Source of the DNA: Leishmania mexicana MHOM/GT/2001/U1103
Lineage: Eukaryota; Euglenozoa; Kinetoplastea; Trypanosomatida; Trypanosomatidae
DNA: 64,000 bases
NCBI RefSeq assembly: GCF_000234665.1
Contig: NC_018332.1
Coordinates: forward strand, 944,816 to 1,008,815
Direction: 5' to 3'
Part shown: positions 50,022 through 60,440 of the stretch, in pieces
Numbering within the stretch: position 1 is the first letter of the stretch
Layout: each line of letters begins with the position of its first letter
The notes under the pieces: generated by a model
Told to the model about the DNA's origin: nothing
Seen by the model: only the letters and a program-made list of their open reading frames with translations
Databases searched by the model: none
Made by a program: the position numbers and the translations under genes

Positions 50022-51547
50022 TTGAGGCCGAATGGATATCGCAGTCCTCGTCTACATAAGGAGTGAGCAGACAGGGCCAGCGTGCTTAGCCGCATCATCA
50101 TCGCCGCTCGAAAGGGGAGGGGTGGTGGTGATGGCGGCGAAGGCACAGCGCCCCCACCCCTTTCCTTTGATAGCGTGCCACGGCTTTGTTGCAGCTCGTA
50201 GCTGACTGTGCTCGAGGCGGTGGCAGCGGCGGCGGGGGAGGGTGCGCGCGCGGTGGAATGAAGGGGCGGTACGGGTCGCACATCTCTCTCTCTGTGTCTG
50301 ACGGATGTGTGCACCATCTCATAGGCTTCTTTTGCGTTTTATTTTTCAGGTTTCATTACTGTTACTCGGTCACGTGTACGTGCGCCATCAGTAGGCGGGT
50401 AGGAGCGTTCGAGGCGCATCATCTAAACGGACACACGCGCAAGTAGAGATGGAAACCGAGAGGGCGAGGCTTGATGGCTCTCTGACTCACCTCTCTGTGA
50501 GCGAGTGCCCTTCTCGTACCTCCTTTGCCACTGTCTATTCCTCCCTCTTGCGGCGTGCACGGTTGTGCGGTGATGTGTGTGATGTGTATGTGGGCGGATG
50601 TGCGCAGGCGGCCGTGTTCGGTGCAGGTGTGTTGTGCCCCTTCTCTTTTTCTTTCCCACCTTCGTGTCGTGCTGATGCGGGTTTGTGCGTCAGCATGTGC
50701 ACGTGTGCTTGTGGCAGAGACGACCACCACCACCGCCCCACGGCGCCTTCCCTACCCCCCCCCTCAGCGTCGTCTCAGAGCGCCGAGACAACAGAATTCC
50801 GAGACAAGGCACACACACACACACACTAAGAGCGAGTTCTTCACGGCGGCGTCTTTGAGGGTCATCACCTTTCTCCTCTGTGCGAAATGCGAGGCGAACA
50901 CAAGCGCGCCAGCAGAAGCCGACGTCCACTTCTACAGGCAACAATGCAGTTTGGCTTACGTCTGCATGCGTGACGTCGACAGGCATCAGCAGTTGTGCAT
51001 CTCTCCAGGCGGCGTCTGACGCAGCTCACACGGTGATGGCTGGTCGGCGATTGGTGCCTATGTCCAGCTGTTTTGCCGCGCCCCTTCTCCCTCAGTCTTA
51101 AGTCGCGCATCACCAAGCGAGCCGAAGATGCTTTGCCCCGCCGTTTCCAATCTGTTTCTCTCTGCCTTGTGCCTTGATGGCTCCCCCATCTCCTCACTGA
51201 CCCGCGTACGTATATATATATATATATATCTGCGTGTGTGCGTCTGCCGTACTTGACCTAACGTGGCACCGACGGTGTGCTTTCCTGCACTGGACCGTCT
51301 TTTCCTTCACGTTGGCGTTCTCACTTGCGCGCCCTCCCACGCGGACGCCTTCCATCGTCTTTCTCCGTGCTGCTGGTGGGGTTGCACACAAGCGCACTGA
51401 GGGTGGCACGCGGATTGCACAGGCACAGGCGCCCTCTGCTCTGCGCCCTTCCCCCTCCCGCGAACTGCATCGAGGATTGTTCATCTGCTAACCGCGCACA
51501 CACGCGCAGATAAACGCGCAGGTGGACCGCCTGCGAGGCACTGCATC
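50022..51547. other. 1.5-kb spacer before the ADP-ribosylglycohydrolase-like gene
   Basis: No gene supported. Contains a G/GCG-rich stretch at 50215-50270, CT/GT repeats, a CA repeat at 50809-50826, and a TA repeat at 51212-51230. C/T-rich sequence precedes the gene. Confidence 0.55.
51212..51230. repeat. (TA)n microsatellite
   Basis: Nine to ten TA units in otherwise GC-rich surroundings. Confidence 0.95.
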
Positions 51548-52798
51548 ATGGTCGCCACGCTTTCCCACACGCCACCAGCAGTGGTGGAGAACTTCTACCA
51601 GAACAGCTTCAAACAGCTCAGCATGGTACAGCAGAAGCAAGTAGGGCTGCTTGTGGGTGTGGCCGTTGCAGACGCGGCGGCGCGCCCGCTGAACGGCTAC
51701 AGCCAGGAGCAAGTGGAGGCGTATCTGAGAAACACGCGCGAGGAGACCGGTAGGACGGCCTTGACGCCAACTGCGGTGTCAGAGACGGAGATCAGCTTCT
51801 TGGCGTTTGCGCGCGCGCCACCGCGGGAGATCAAGACGCGCAGCAGTCCTGCGCACGGCAGCGATGGTAGGTCTTCGGCCGTGTCTTCGCCGCTGTTGGG
51901 GTCTTCGCATGCCGCCCTCCTCGTCCACTCCTTCACATACCAGCTCTACTTTGAGATGTTGCGCGCAATGAGCAGCGCGCGCGGCGAGTTCACGGTAGAC
52001 TACGTGCAGGAGCGCCTGGTCCGCGCCGCTGCCGCGGTGGATGAGCAGCAGACGTTTGCTGCAGAGCATGCGTCGCTCTTGCACACCCTCTGCACCCTGT
52101 TGCCCACCCCCGCTATCTACCCTTATGCCAGTGATGCAGCGCTGCGACGCTATCTTGATCCGTTCACTGCATTCCTCACAGAGTCTCCGATGCCCTTGCA
52201 AGTGGCCGACGCCGACGGTAGCCAGGACGACGGCGTGTCGCCTGCTGAGGCTGCTGCTGCTGAGCAGGCGGCGGTGCGGGACTACACCTTCTCTGTACTC
52301 GGCGTCGTGCTTCGGCAGCTGCAAAGCAGCCCTGATGCCACGCGCAACGCAGCATTTATGGCAGTGCCTGGCACGGCTGCGGTGTTCCCGGTAGATGTGC
52401 AGCCTTTCGTGCCATGCAAGGCGGACACGTCTGCGGAGCCTTGCGCGCGACTTTGCGCAGTGCAGCGGCACCTAGCCACTCGTGCCGCTTCGATGAGTTC
52501 GTCAGTCATGGCCGGCTCTCGGTGGCTGCCGCAGCGGTGCACGGCGACGGACACCGCCACGGTGCGTGAGGGGCTCAGCATCGCACAAGCTCCCGTTACG
52601 TTTGCGCAGGGAGTCGCGCAGGCGATCCGACTCGGCGGTCCAACGTGCCAGCGAGCTATGCTGGTCGGCGCGCTGCTGGGGGCGAAACTTGGGGTGCGGC
52701 ACATTCCGATGGAATGGCTGAGCGCCACGGCCGACCACAAGCCCGTGTCCACGATGGCTCTGGAGGTGGCGCAGTGGAGTTGGAACCCCCCCACATGA
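51548..52798 (+). CDS. Degenerate ADP-ribosylglycohydrolase/J1-crystallin-like protein
   Basis: The protein is 416 residues. The N-terminal motif VGLLVGVAVADAAARPLNGY (residues 32-51) matches the opening helix of the ADP-ribosylglycohydrolase (ARH/DraG) fold, normally GxxxGxAxGDALGxPxE. The C-terminal AQAIRLGGPTCQRAMLVGAL and GVRHIPMEWL (about 353-391) match the family's closing AIRLGGDTDTxAAxxGALLG and IPxEWL. Active members bind two Mg2+ through TDDT and GGDTD aspartates. Here the second site is GGPTCQ (both Asp lost, P365 and C367), and the first is probably FTYQL after VHS, also without the acids. The protein is therefore probably inactive as a hydrolase but keeps the fold, as in J1-crystallins. 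It could bind ADP-ribose or act structurally. It sits between two IQ-motif genes. The start ATG is the only sensible one. Confidence 0.75.
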   Translation: MVATLSHTPPAVVENFYQNSFKQLSMVQQKQVGLLVGVAVADAAARPLNGYSQEQVEAYLRNTREETGRTALTPTAVSETEISFLAFARAPPREIKTRSSPAHGSDGRSSAVSSPLLGSSHAALLVHSFTYQLYFEMLRAMSSARGEFTVDYVQERLVRAAAAVDEQQTFAAEHASLLHTLCTLLPTPAIYPYASDAALRRYLDPFTAFLTESPMPLQVADADGSQDDGVSPAEAAAAEQAAVRDYTFSVLGVVLRQLQSSPDATRNAAFMAVPGTAAVFPVDVQPFVPCKADTSAEPCARLCAVQRHLATRAASMSSSVMAGSRWLPQRCTATDTATVREGLSIAQAPVTFAQGVAQAIRLGGPTCQRAMLVGALLGAKLGVRHIPMEWLSATADHKPVSTMALEVAQWSWNPPT

Positions 52799-54031
52799 CT
52801 AATGGGTCGATCCGTCGTCCCCTGTGGGAGGCGGACGGAAGCTGCACGCAGAGCCGTATTAGCGATTGCAGCATGCACGTATGGTTGGGTGCTTTTTTCG
52901 CTGTTGCGCATCCCTACCGCTGCGCGCCCGCAATGCAGAGGAGAGGGGCCGTTGAGTTGATCGTCACAGAGGCTGCGGCGCAGGTGATCTGCGGCCTCTC
53001 TACAGGAGGAGAGACGCCCATGCACACGCGCGTGGCTGCTTTTGCGTGCGTGGAGAGGTGAGGAGGGGCATCGGCGCAAGGGAGGTGGGGCAGGCATGGG
53101 AGTCATGGGACACAGCGAGGCAGCCGTGCGCATGTGGCAGCTGCGACGGTGCCTGCTTGCCCACTCTCCCCACTCTGGGGGTGGAGCGGGGGTCCATCTT
53201 TCTGCCTTATTTCTCCCCCACCCTGACGTGTCGTTGAATGAGTACACGTAAAGCTAAGACACCCTGTCCATGGAGCGGGTGCTCGTCAGGTGCGCGCACG
53301 TTCCGCACGTGAACACAGCGGCAGAGGAGAGGAGCTGTCGTGCTGAAGAATGCGGGAGCGAGACGCCGCTGCGGACTGCCCAGTTGCGCTGTGATGAATG
53401 CAACTGGCGCGCAGCGTCGAGACTTTTCCTTCTCCCTCTTTCCCACGTTGTGGCGCGTTTGAGCTGCAGCCGCCCATGCGCACCTGCGTCGATGCGCGAC
53501 CGTGCCCCCCCTCTCTCTCATGGAGCCGATCCACATGCCCAGTATTGCTCTTACAAATGCTACGCATGTCCCTCACCCCAACCAGTCGATCTCTCTCTCC
53601 GTCTACACCTTCACACACTGCACGGTGGTGTGCCGCACCCGTCGTGGCCGCCGCACGCGCAGCAAAACGGAAACAGGCAGCGCAGAGGCAGAAGAGAAAG
53701 TGGAGAGTAGAAGAACATTCAAGCACACGCACACACGCACAAGGACAAGGTCGCTCGCTCTCTCCGCGTGTGTGTGTGTACTTCAGCTCTACCTCGCCTC
53801 GTACCTGACACAGCAGAGCTCTCGTTGGCTCTCTTCCCACGTATCATCATCGCGCGCTGCAGCAAAGCACATCTTTCATCAGCCGCGTACCGCCGCAAAA
53901 CGACAACTACTTTGACACCAGGGCGCATCAACGCATCTGCGCAGACGCTGTTGGCGCACTGAACCGAGGCAATACCGCGCGTGCGTGTGCGTGTGCGCGT
54001 GTGTGTCCTCCTTGCCGCCTACCTACTGCGA
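52799..54031. other. 1.2-kb spacer before the multi-IQ gene
   Basis: No gene supported. Mixed 3'UTR-like sequence to about 53270, then C/T-rich stretches, CA repeat at about 53727-53742, GT repeat at 53768-53779, and GTGCGT repeats just before the next start. Confidence 0.55.
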
Positions 54032-57000
54032 ATGTTCACTGAGACACAGCCGAAGCAGGTTGTGCTGCAGGGCGCGCGCCACGCGTTGGCGTCCTCGGAG
54101 AGGGCCGCCGGCATCGGATGTGTTCCTGCCATAGCGGTGCGCCAAGTTGAATCGAGCGGATCGAAGAAGGGTAAGCGCGGCGGCGGAGCCCTTCCACCGA
54201 TACACGCGAAGGCGGCGTCGACGAGTGAGAGGGTTGCTGCACCACACCTGCGGAAGCAGCGACCGCTCTCTGGCCGCCAAGAGCCGCAGCAGGGGCCTTT
54301 CACGGATGGGCAGGCCTTCCCTATGAGGCTGGTGGCGATAGACGACCTGCCTGGCCGGCGCCCCTCTTCCACTTTCAGCATCACCGCCTCTTCGAGGAGA
54401 GACGATGAACTTTGCTCCTCTCGCAGTCCAACGCCTCGGCTGTCCCCGCCTAGAGGCCGCTCCCCAGCGCGCCACCGCAGCATGCAAGCTTCGCCACCTC
54501 GGCAGGCACGTGAGCACGGCGCCAGCCTGCGCGACGCGAACGCCATTTCTGCACGAGCAGGCAGCATTGGCCGGATGGAGGGGCGGCATCTCAGCGGTCA
54601 GGCCCCGCGACGGACGGGGCTCAAATTGTTCAAGTTGCGGGTGGAGAGCGAAGAGGCGGCCGTCAGCCATCTGATGCAGGCCGGAAACATCGGCGGAGCC
54701 CTGCTGCTGCTGAACTGCACGCTGCAGAGCGTGCAGGACTTTCAAGCAGCGTCGAAAACTCGGAGCAGCCGACGCGGCGCTCTCGGCAGCACTGCGTCGG
54801 GGCGCACCTCGCAGGCTGCGCCGCAACCAGGTGGCACCGGCGCCCCATGGGCGGTTACGACGGCCCAGCGACTTGCCGAGGTTTACACCAGCATTGCAAA
54901 CAATGCTGGTGTGCGGTGCAACACAGCAGCCGAGCCGATCCACGTGCAGGAGGCTTACTTCCAAGCCGCAATGCGCTACGTGGTGAGGAGCTCCACAGAG
55001 GACCTGTTCTCTGAGTGGACAGCGGAGGGCGCCGCCGCGACGAGTGAGAGACGGCTACCCCATCCGCCACCACAGCAGCGACCCCGCCGCCACCCGGTAA
55101 GGTCGGCAGTGCGGCGTCCAGCGCGCGAGCTTCCATCGTGTTTCGCGTCAAGCCGCCCGAGCAAGAGCAAGGATGGCGATCCGCAGCAGCCGCAGGAACC
55201 CATGATTGTCCGTCGCCTGCTCCGCTGCGCTGTTCGCACCAACGCTGCTGTGTGCCTCGGTGACAGTGCCACGCCGGGAGGACAGGCGCGCATTATCTAC
55301 GAGCTACTGAAGTCGCTGGCGGAGTCAATGGGCGTGTGGAGCATGGCGTTGCTGTACAACTTGGCTGTCGCATTTCTTCGGCTCGGCAGCTATGACGACG
55401 CCGCAGAGGCCATTGCGCGGTTCATGGAGGTGAGCTGGTACTACCTCGAGTGGGCTGAGCACCTGCACGGCACGGACGACGGCGGCAGCGTTGCGAGCGT
55501 TGCCGCGGCTGTGCACACGCACGCGGCGCTGCAGCTAATCCGTGGGCACCACTTCATCGCTGCAATGGCGGCCTGGTGTGAGCCGCAGGGCCCTATGGAA
55601 CTGTACCACTGCGAACTCGCCAGCGCCTGCGCGGAGCACTATCTGAGCCGTTCCGATAGAGCTCAGCGGAGGTGCCAGCGCCGTCTCGCTGCAGCTCAGG
55701 CGAGGGCCACTGCGGGCGCTGGCACCACAGAGGTACACACGGTGGCCGCTGCGGATGGACCCCCAACGCCGCTGATGCTGCCGTATGTGACACAGGACCT
55801 GGTTCTCACTTGCCCTTCGTCCACAACGGCAGCGTTGACGGGTGATGCCGCGCCCATCACCGTCACGATGCACCTGCTCGTCGAGGCACTCGTCACCTCG
55901 TCCTCACTCAGCGCATCGCTGCCGGCGGAGGTGAGGGCGTACGTGCGGGAGGCGCAAAAGGGTGGATCCTTGCGGTACTGGGCAGGTATGGCACTGCGCG
56001 CCGGTGCGTCGCCGCCGTTCTTGTCAGCGACCGTAGCCGCCTCAACTGCCACACCGGTGCCGCCGGTCCTCATGGAACTTCTGAGCCACGGCGAAGAGGG
56101 CGGGTGTGTCTGGGCAGGGCAGTCCTGGCTGCAGTCGCTGGCTCGCAGGGACGCTGAGGACGACCCCTCTAACCCACTCTGCCGACTGACCTCCGCCGCC
56201 ATAACGGCAGGGGCAAGTCGCGCCTCGGCTGTTACTTTGTCATCATGTCGTGGCGTCGCTCCGGGCAAGGGGGCAGATGCCTCCACCTCCCTCATCACAA
56301 CCGCCCCGCCGACGCCGCATCATGAGCACGGCGTTTCATTGGGTGTCACAAGTCCTTGCAAGCCGAGCAAGCCGGCACCACTTTTCGTCACCACGCTCCC
56401 CAAGAGCGCCTACAACCGGTACCGCAGGCTCCGCGAAGGCATTGTCACTCAGCTGGAGAACGCAGAGCAGACGGAGCAGCGGGAGGCCGGTGTGGTCGAG
56501 GCAGCGGGACCACTTTCCCTGGATGATGACGGTGAAGGCGCCGTGCGCGCCGAAAGCGCTGACTCTCGCTTCACGGCGACTTCAAAGATGTTGCCAGCGG
56601 ATGCAGCGGCTGCCCGATCACGCAGGCGACGCATGACGGCTCTCTTTGTCGGCGCATCGAGCACCGTCACTTCTCCGGTGGCGTCGTTGTCGCGTGAGGG
56701 CCAAGGCGACGATGCTTCCGGGGTATTCGGCCTCCTGGAGGAAGAGGCGATAGAGCACTACGACGCGAGGAGCACCGTCACCACTATCGTGCCCGATCCT
56801 ATGCTGTTGGCTGTGCCTGTCCGCCCTTCGGAGCTGCTGCGACAGCTCGACTTGGAGACGGAGGCGCGCTACTCCCGTCTCGTTGCGGACCCCCTCGCAG
56901 ACCTGCAGCGGGTCGCCTCAACGCGCGTGCAGGCATGGTGGCGGATGCAGCTCGCCCGGGAGGCGCTGCGCCGGCGTGCGGCGGACGTCGAGATGTGTCT

Positions 57001-59299
57001 TCGCCGCGACGCCGCGGCCGCTCTCATTCAGACGGGTTATCGGCACTGGAGGGAGCGCGCGCCTGCCGTGGCGGAACTGCACCGCCTGCGCGCTCATCGA
57101 GAGCGAGTGCGCTGCGTCACCATTCTCCAAGCCTTCGTGCAGCAACGCGCTAGTGTGGAGGTGTGGGGGCGCACCTGCTTGGTGTGGTACCAGGCCCTCG
57201 TAGTGCAGCGGGAGCTCGAGAGACGGCGCGTGGCTGCCACCATCACCCTCCAGAGCTGGTGGCGGATGCACATGGCCCGCAGGCAGCTGCGCAACTCGGT
57301 GACGGCGGTCATTCGCCTTCAGTGTCTGTGGCGCTGCAAAGTGGCGCGGCGTGAGCTGCGCACGCGCCGTGTGCACCGCCGCCTCATGCAGGAGCAGTGG
57401 CGACGGGAACGGGTGCCGCAGATTATATTTGTGCAGCGTTGGTGGCGCGCCTGCTGCGCTCGCTGGGCAGTAGGCAACCTGCTCTGCCAGAGGCGGCGCG
57501 CCGTGGAGGAGTACCTGACGGGGCAGGAGTCCGAATACGAGGCAGTCATGCGCACGAAGCTGCGAAGTGTGGATAACGTTGAGGCGGCCATGCGCTGCGT
57601 GTTGGCCGTGCTGGCCGGCTCACGGGACCGCCGCCAACTCGCTCAGATCGCTAAGCACGCACGAGTGCGGCAGCGTACCGTGCACACGTTTGTGCTCTTG
57701 TGGCGCGGTCGAGAGGAGCTGCAGCAGCTGCGCCGAGACCGGGCTGCGGCGCTGGCTCTGCAGAGGCGACGTGAGGAGGTGGCGGTGGCGACGGTGACCC
57801 TGCAGTCGTGGGCGCGCTTGTGGCTACCGCACCGCCGCGCAACACGGGAACGCGCTAACAGGGCCTACTTGCAGGCGCACGCGCTCAAGATTTGCGATGC
57901 GTTTCGCCACCACCGTGCGCGACAAGCCCTGGTGAACGGGCGAACGGAGCGCCGCATGCTCGGTGTGGCTCGCCGTCTTGCGGATGCGCGAAACGACGCC
58001 GCAACGCGCATCCAATCCACGTGGCGCATGTACCGCACGCAGCGGGAGCTGTTCGATCTCGTCCAGTTTATGCTCCGGGACCGACACAGGTATGCGACGG
58101 CGGTTCAGCGCCGCTGGAGAGGGCACTACGCGCGAGCGGTGCTTGCCCCTCAGCGAGAGGAGTACGCCATGGAGCGCGAGGCCTGCTTGCAGCATCGCGC
58201 AGTCCTTCATTGCGCCGCCACCCGGGTGCAGTCATTCTACCGCATGTACCGCGTTCGAATCCAGCTGCTGCGGCTTGGCGTGCTGCTGCAGCCAACTTCT
58301 ATGTACCGCATCGCTGCCGCTCGCCGCATCCAGACGTGCTGGCGCGCCTACGCCGCCCACCGGCGCGTATTTTGGCTTCGCCTGCAGCGCAGCTACGCGC
58401 TCAAGCTGGCACACTCGCAAGAGGCGTTGCACGCCTACGCCACGCTTATCCAAGCGGCTGCTCGATCGTACCTTGTGCGCTGTGGCCGAGTACCCCAACC
58501 TGAACCGGCCCTCGAGGCGGTCGCACCTGCTACGACGGCCACCAAACTGCTCATTCCGCGTCCTCCTTCCATGCATCGCGCTTGTGCGGCTGCTGCGTCT
58601 GGCTCGACACCACTCCACAGTGTTCCCTCCACCGAACCCAATATGGAGGCTGCGCCGGTGTCGCCGTTGCTCACGAGGGCGCCAGTTGCCGTCGAGCAGA
58701 CCGTCGCCACGTCCATCTACAGCAGCACTGGCGCCCCTGCCGCGGTGCGCATCCATCAATGCGATTTTGATGGCAGATCCTCTGTCCAGTGGGCCGTCTC
58801 CGTCGACCCTCTCAGCTTGCACACCACGTCTATGGCGAAGAGCCGCTGCAACTCAGCTTCCCTCTCCCGCCTTACCAGCACCCCGGATAAGCCGCTTAAC
58901 TTACTGCAGAGCGTCAGCACCGACGTCGTCGGGTCGCTGCACAGCACGCGGCTCCCGCCCGCCTGCCAACACGAAAGGGCGGCGGTAGACTCACATCAGG
59001 TAATGGGGCTATCGTGTGAGATGGCGCACTTGCCCGCCTCGACGAAGGACTCCGTCGCTCAAACCTCCGCCTATTCGGCCGATGCAGAGGCGGACCCGCG
59101 GACCACGACGGGGCTTCCTGCATCACACAGCAGTATCGTCTGCTCCTTGCTCTGCCACCACACTCCGCAGGAGGTTGAGGCCGCGGTGCGCATTCAAGCC
59201 TTATGGCGTGGCTACCACGTGCGTTGCTCCATCGAGTTCTACTACGAAGAGTACTCCGAAGAGATCGAGGGGGAGGAGGAGACTGAGGAGGACAGCTAG
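54032..59299 (+). CDS. Giant multi-IQ-motif protein
   Basis: The protein is 1755 residues. Residues 1-430 are largely disordered and basic. A helical region near 400-560 (MALLYNLAVAFLRLGSYDDA) looks TPR-like. From about 957 to 1490 there is a tandem array of roughly eleven IQ-like motifs, for example TRVQAWWRMQLAREAL, TITLQSWWRMHMARRQL, TRIQSTWRMYRTQREL, TAVQRRWRGHYARAVL and RRIQTCWRAYAAHRRVF. One more lies near the C-terminus, VRIQALWRGYHVRCSI (about 1713), before an acidic tail (EEYSEEIEGEEETEEDS). IQ arrays bind calmodulin or centrins and form long helices, as in ASPM and flagellar or cytoskeletal proteins. No motor or kinase domain is present. The start at 54032 (MFTETQPKQVV) is preferred; the in-frame ATG at 53981 encodes a Val/Arg/Cys string from GTGCGT repeats. 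Confidence 0.82.
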   Translation: MFTETQPKQVVLQGARHALASSERAAGIGCVPAIAVRQVESSGSKKGKRGGGALPPIHAKAASTSERVAAPHLRKQRPLSGRQEPQQGPFTDGQAFPMRLVAIDDLPGRRPSSTFSITASSRRDDELCSSRSPTPRLSPPRGRSPARHRSMQASPPRQAREHGASLRDANAISARAGSIGRMEGRHLSGQAPRRTGLKLFKLRVESEEAAVSHLMQAGNIGGALLLLNCTLQSVQDFQAASKTRSSRRGALGSTASGRTSQAAPQPGGTGAPWAVTTAQRLAEVYTSIANNAGVRCNTAAEPIHVQEAYFQAAMRYVVRSSTEDLFSEWTAEGAAATSERRLPHPPPQQRPRRHPVRSAVRRPARELPSCFASSRPSKSKDGDPQQPQEPMIVRRLLRCAVRTNAAVCLGDSATPGGQARIIYELLKSLAESMGVWSMALLYNLAVAFLRLGSYDDAAEAIARFMEVSWYYLEWAEHLHGTDDGGSVASVAAAVHTHAALQLIRGHHFIAAMAAWCEPQGPMELYHCELASACAEHYLSRSDRAQRRCQRRLAAAQARATAGAGTTEVHTVAAADGPPTPLMLPYVTQDLVLTCPSSTTAALTGDAAPITVTMHLLVEALVTSSSLSASLPAEVRAYVREAQKGGSLRYWAGMALRAGASPPFLSATVAASTATPVPPVLMELLSHGEEGGCVWAGQSWLQSLARRDAEDDPSNPLCRLTSAAITAGASRASAVTLSSCRGVAPGKGADASTSLITTAPPTPHHEHGVSLGVTSPCKPSKPAPLFVTTLPKSAYNRYRRLREGIVTQLENAEQTEQREAGVVEAAGPLSLDDDGEGAVRAESADSRFTATSKMLPADAAAARSRRRRMTALFVGASSTVTSPVASLSREGQGDDASGVFGLLEEEAIEHYDARSTVTTIVPDPMLLAVPVRPSELLRQLDLETEARYSRLVADPLADLQRVASTRVQAWWRMQLAREALRRRAADVEMCLRRDAAAALIQTGYRHWRERAPAVAELHRLRAHRERVRCVTILQAFVQQRASVEVWGRTCLVWYQALVVQRELERRRVAATITLQSWWRMHMARRQLRNSVTAVIRLQCLWRCKVARRELRTRRVHRRLMQEQWRRERVPQIIFVQRWWRACCARWAVGNLLCQRRRAVEEYLTGQESEYEAVMRTKLRSVDNVEAAMRCVLAVLAGSRDRRQLAQIAKHARVRQRTVHTFVLLWRGREELQQLRRDRAAALALQRRREEVAVATVTLQSWARLWLPHRRATRERANRAYLQAHALKICDAFRHHRARQALVNGRTERRMLGVARRLADARNDAATRIQSTWRMYRTQRELFDLVQFMLRDRHRYATAVQRRWRGHYARAVLAPQREEYAMEREACLQHRAVLHCAATRVQSFYRMYRVRIQLLRLGVLLQPTSMYRIAAARRIQTCWRAYAAHRRVFWLRLQRSYALKLAHSQEALHAYATLIQAAARSYLVRCGRVPQPEPALEAVAPATTATKLLIPRPPSMHRACAAAASGSTPLHSVPSTEPNMEAAPVSPLLTRAPVAVEQTVATSIYSSTGAPAAVRIHQCDFDGRSSVQWAVSVDPLSLHTTSMAKSRCNSASLSRLTSTPDKPLNLLQSVSTDVVGSLHSTRLPPACQHERAAVDSHQVMGLSCEMAHLPASTKDSVAQTSAYSADAEADPRTTTGLPASHSSIVCSLLCHHTPQEVEAAVRIQALWRGYHVRCSIEFYYEEYSEEIEGEEETEEDS

Positions 59300-59416
59300 T
59301 CCACCAGCACTGAGTTGCTGAGCGGTGGCAGAGAGCGGACGGGACGTCGTTCGTGGTCCGTGACGCACCCAAGAGCCCTCCTCCCCTCCTCCAGTGACCT
59401 TCTTGTCTCGTCTCGC

Positions 59417-59465
59417 CCCTCCCTCTCCCTCTCCCTCTCCCTCTCGTGTGTGTGTGTGTGTGTGT
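59417..59465. repeat. (CCCTCT)n then (GT)n simple repeat
   Basis: About five CCCTCT units followed directly by about nine GT units in the 3' region of the multi-IQ gene. Confidence 0.9.
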
Positions 59466-60402
59466 CCCGGCCTGCCGGTCCATATGTATGTGTGTATCTC
59501 TCTGCTTGCATGGCGTCTTTGAGCACGTGCTTGCCTTGTTTCGTTGTGGCTGTCGTGCTTGGAATCTCGATGTAGACTAGCGGGGTTGATGGGGCAGAGC
59601 TGTGTGGCGCCATCAAGGGCGGCAACTCTGCCCCTCTGCCCCTCTCTCTTTCTCATGTGCTCTATGGCGTCTGCCCCCCTTGAACACCTTCTTTGTTAGC
59701 TCCTCCACATCTGAATCCTGGTGAGGTGCCGCCGCCACGTGTGCGGTGGCATGTGTTGTCCCCCATCATCTTTCTCTGGGTGAGCACATACGCGCACGTG
59801 CAATAGACGCATGCACGCATGCAGACATTTACGCGCCCCGTTCTCTGCTCCCCCTCCTCCTCCGCGCCACTCTCGAGTCCTTGTCTGTTTACGCTCTACT
59901 CGGATGGGAGATGCGCGCATCTCCGACGCGTTGATTCTCAGACGAAGCGGCGCTGCTGCTACTGAGGAGAGGTAGAGGGGTGGCGCTTCAAGGCCTCTGC
60001 TGTGTCTGCGGGTGCTCCTGCTCTCGTCCGTGCAGGCCTTCATCGTGTATGCCTTGGACGTGGGCCACATGCCGCTTAGTGTTACCCTCCCTCGGCACGT
60101 ACGACGGATCGGCGCGGAGGCGCAAGCACGCGTGTGCATTCGTTCAGTTGCAGCCTACCGCCCCAGCCACACCACCGCACACGGTGAGTTCGCATTGGAT
60201 TCACCACCACTGCTGCTGCCCCTTCGCCCCTTCGCCCCTCAACACGCGTATGCATACACATGCATACAATGAAGAACGCGAGTTGCCCACGGCAGTTTGA
60301 TGGAGAAGAGTACACACACCACACCACCACCATCATCACCACCACATACATACCACACACACACACACACATTAGCGTACGCGTCTTGACCCACTCCTTC
60401 TC

Positions 60403-60404
60403 AG
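60403..60404 (+). promoter_or_regulatory. Candidate spliced-leader acceptor AG for coatomer gamma
   Basis: The tract CTTGACCCACTCCTTCTCAG leads into this AG and leaves a 36-base 5'UTR. Positional inference only; an earlier AG at 60374-60375 is an alternative. Confidence 0.4.
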
Positions 60405-60440
60405 CTATCCCTCCTACTCATTCGAACTGCTGCAACAACA

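Larger units (their letters stand above)
59300..60440. other. 1.1-kb spacer before coatomer gamma
   Basis: No gene supported. Contains CCCTCT repeats running into a GT repeat (59417-59465), C/T tracts at 59370-59410, CCCTTCGCC repeats at 60218-60238, and ACC/CA repeats at 60314-60372. Confidence 0.55.
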
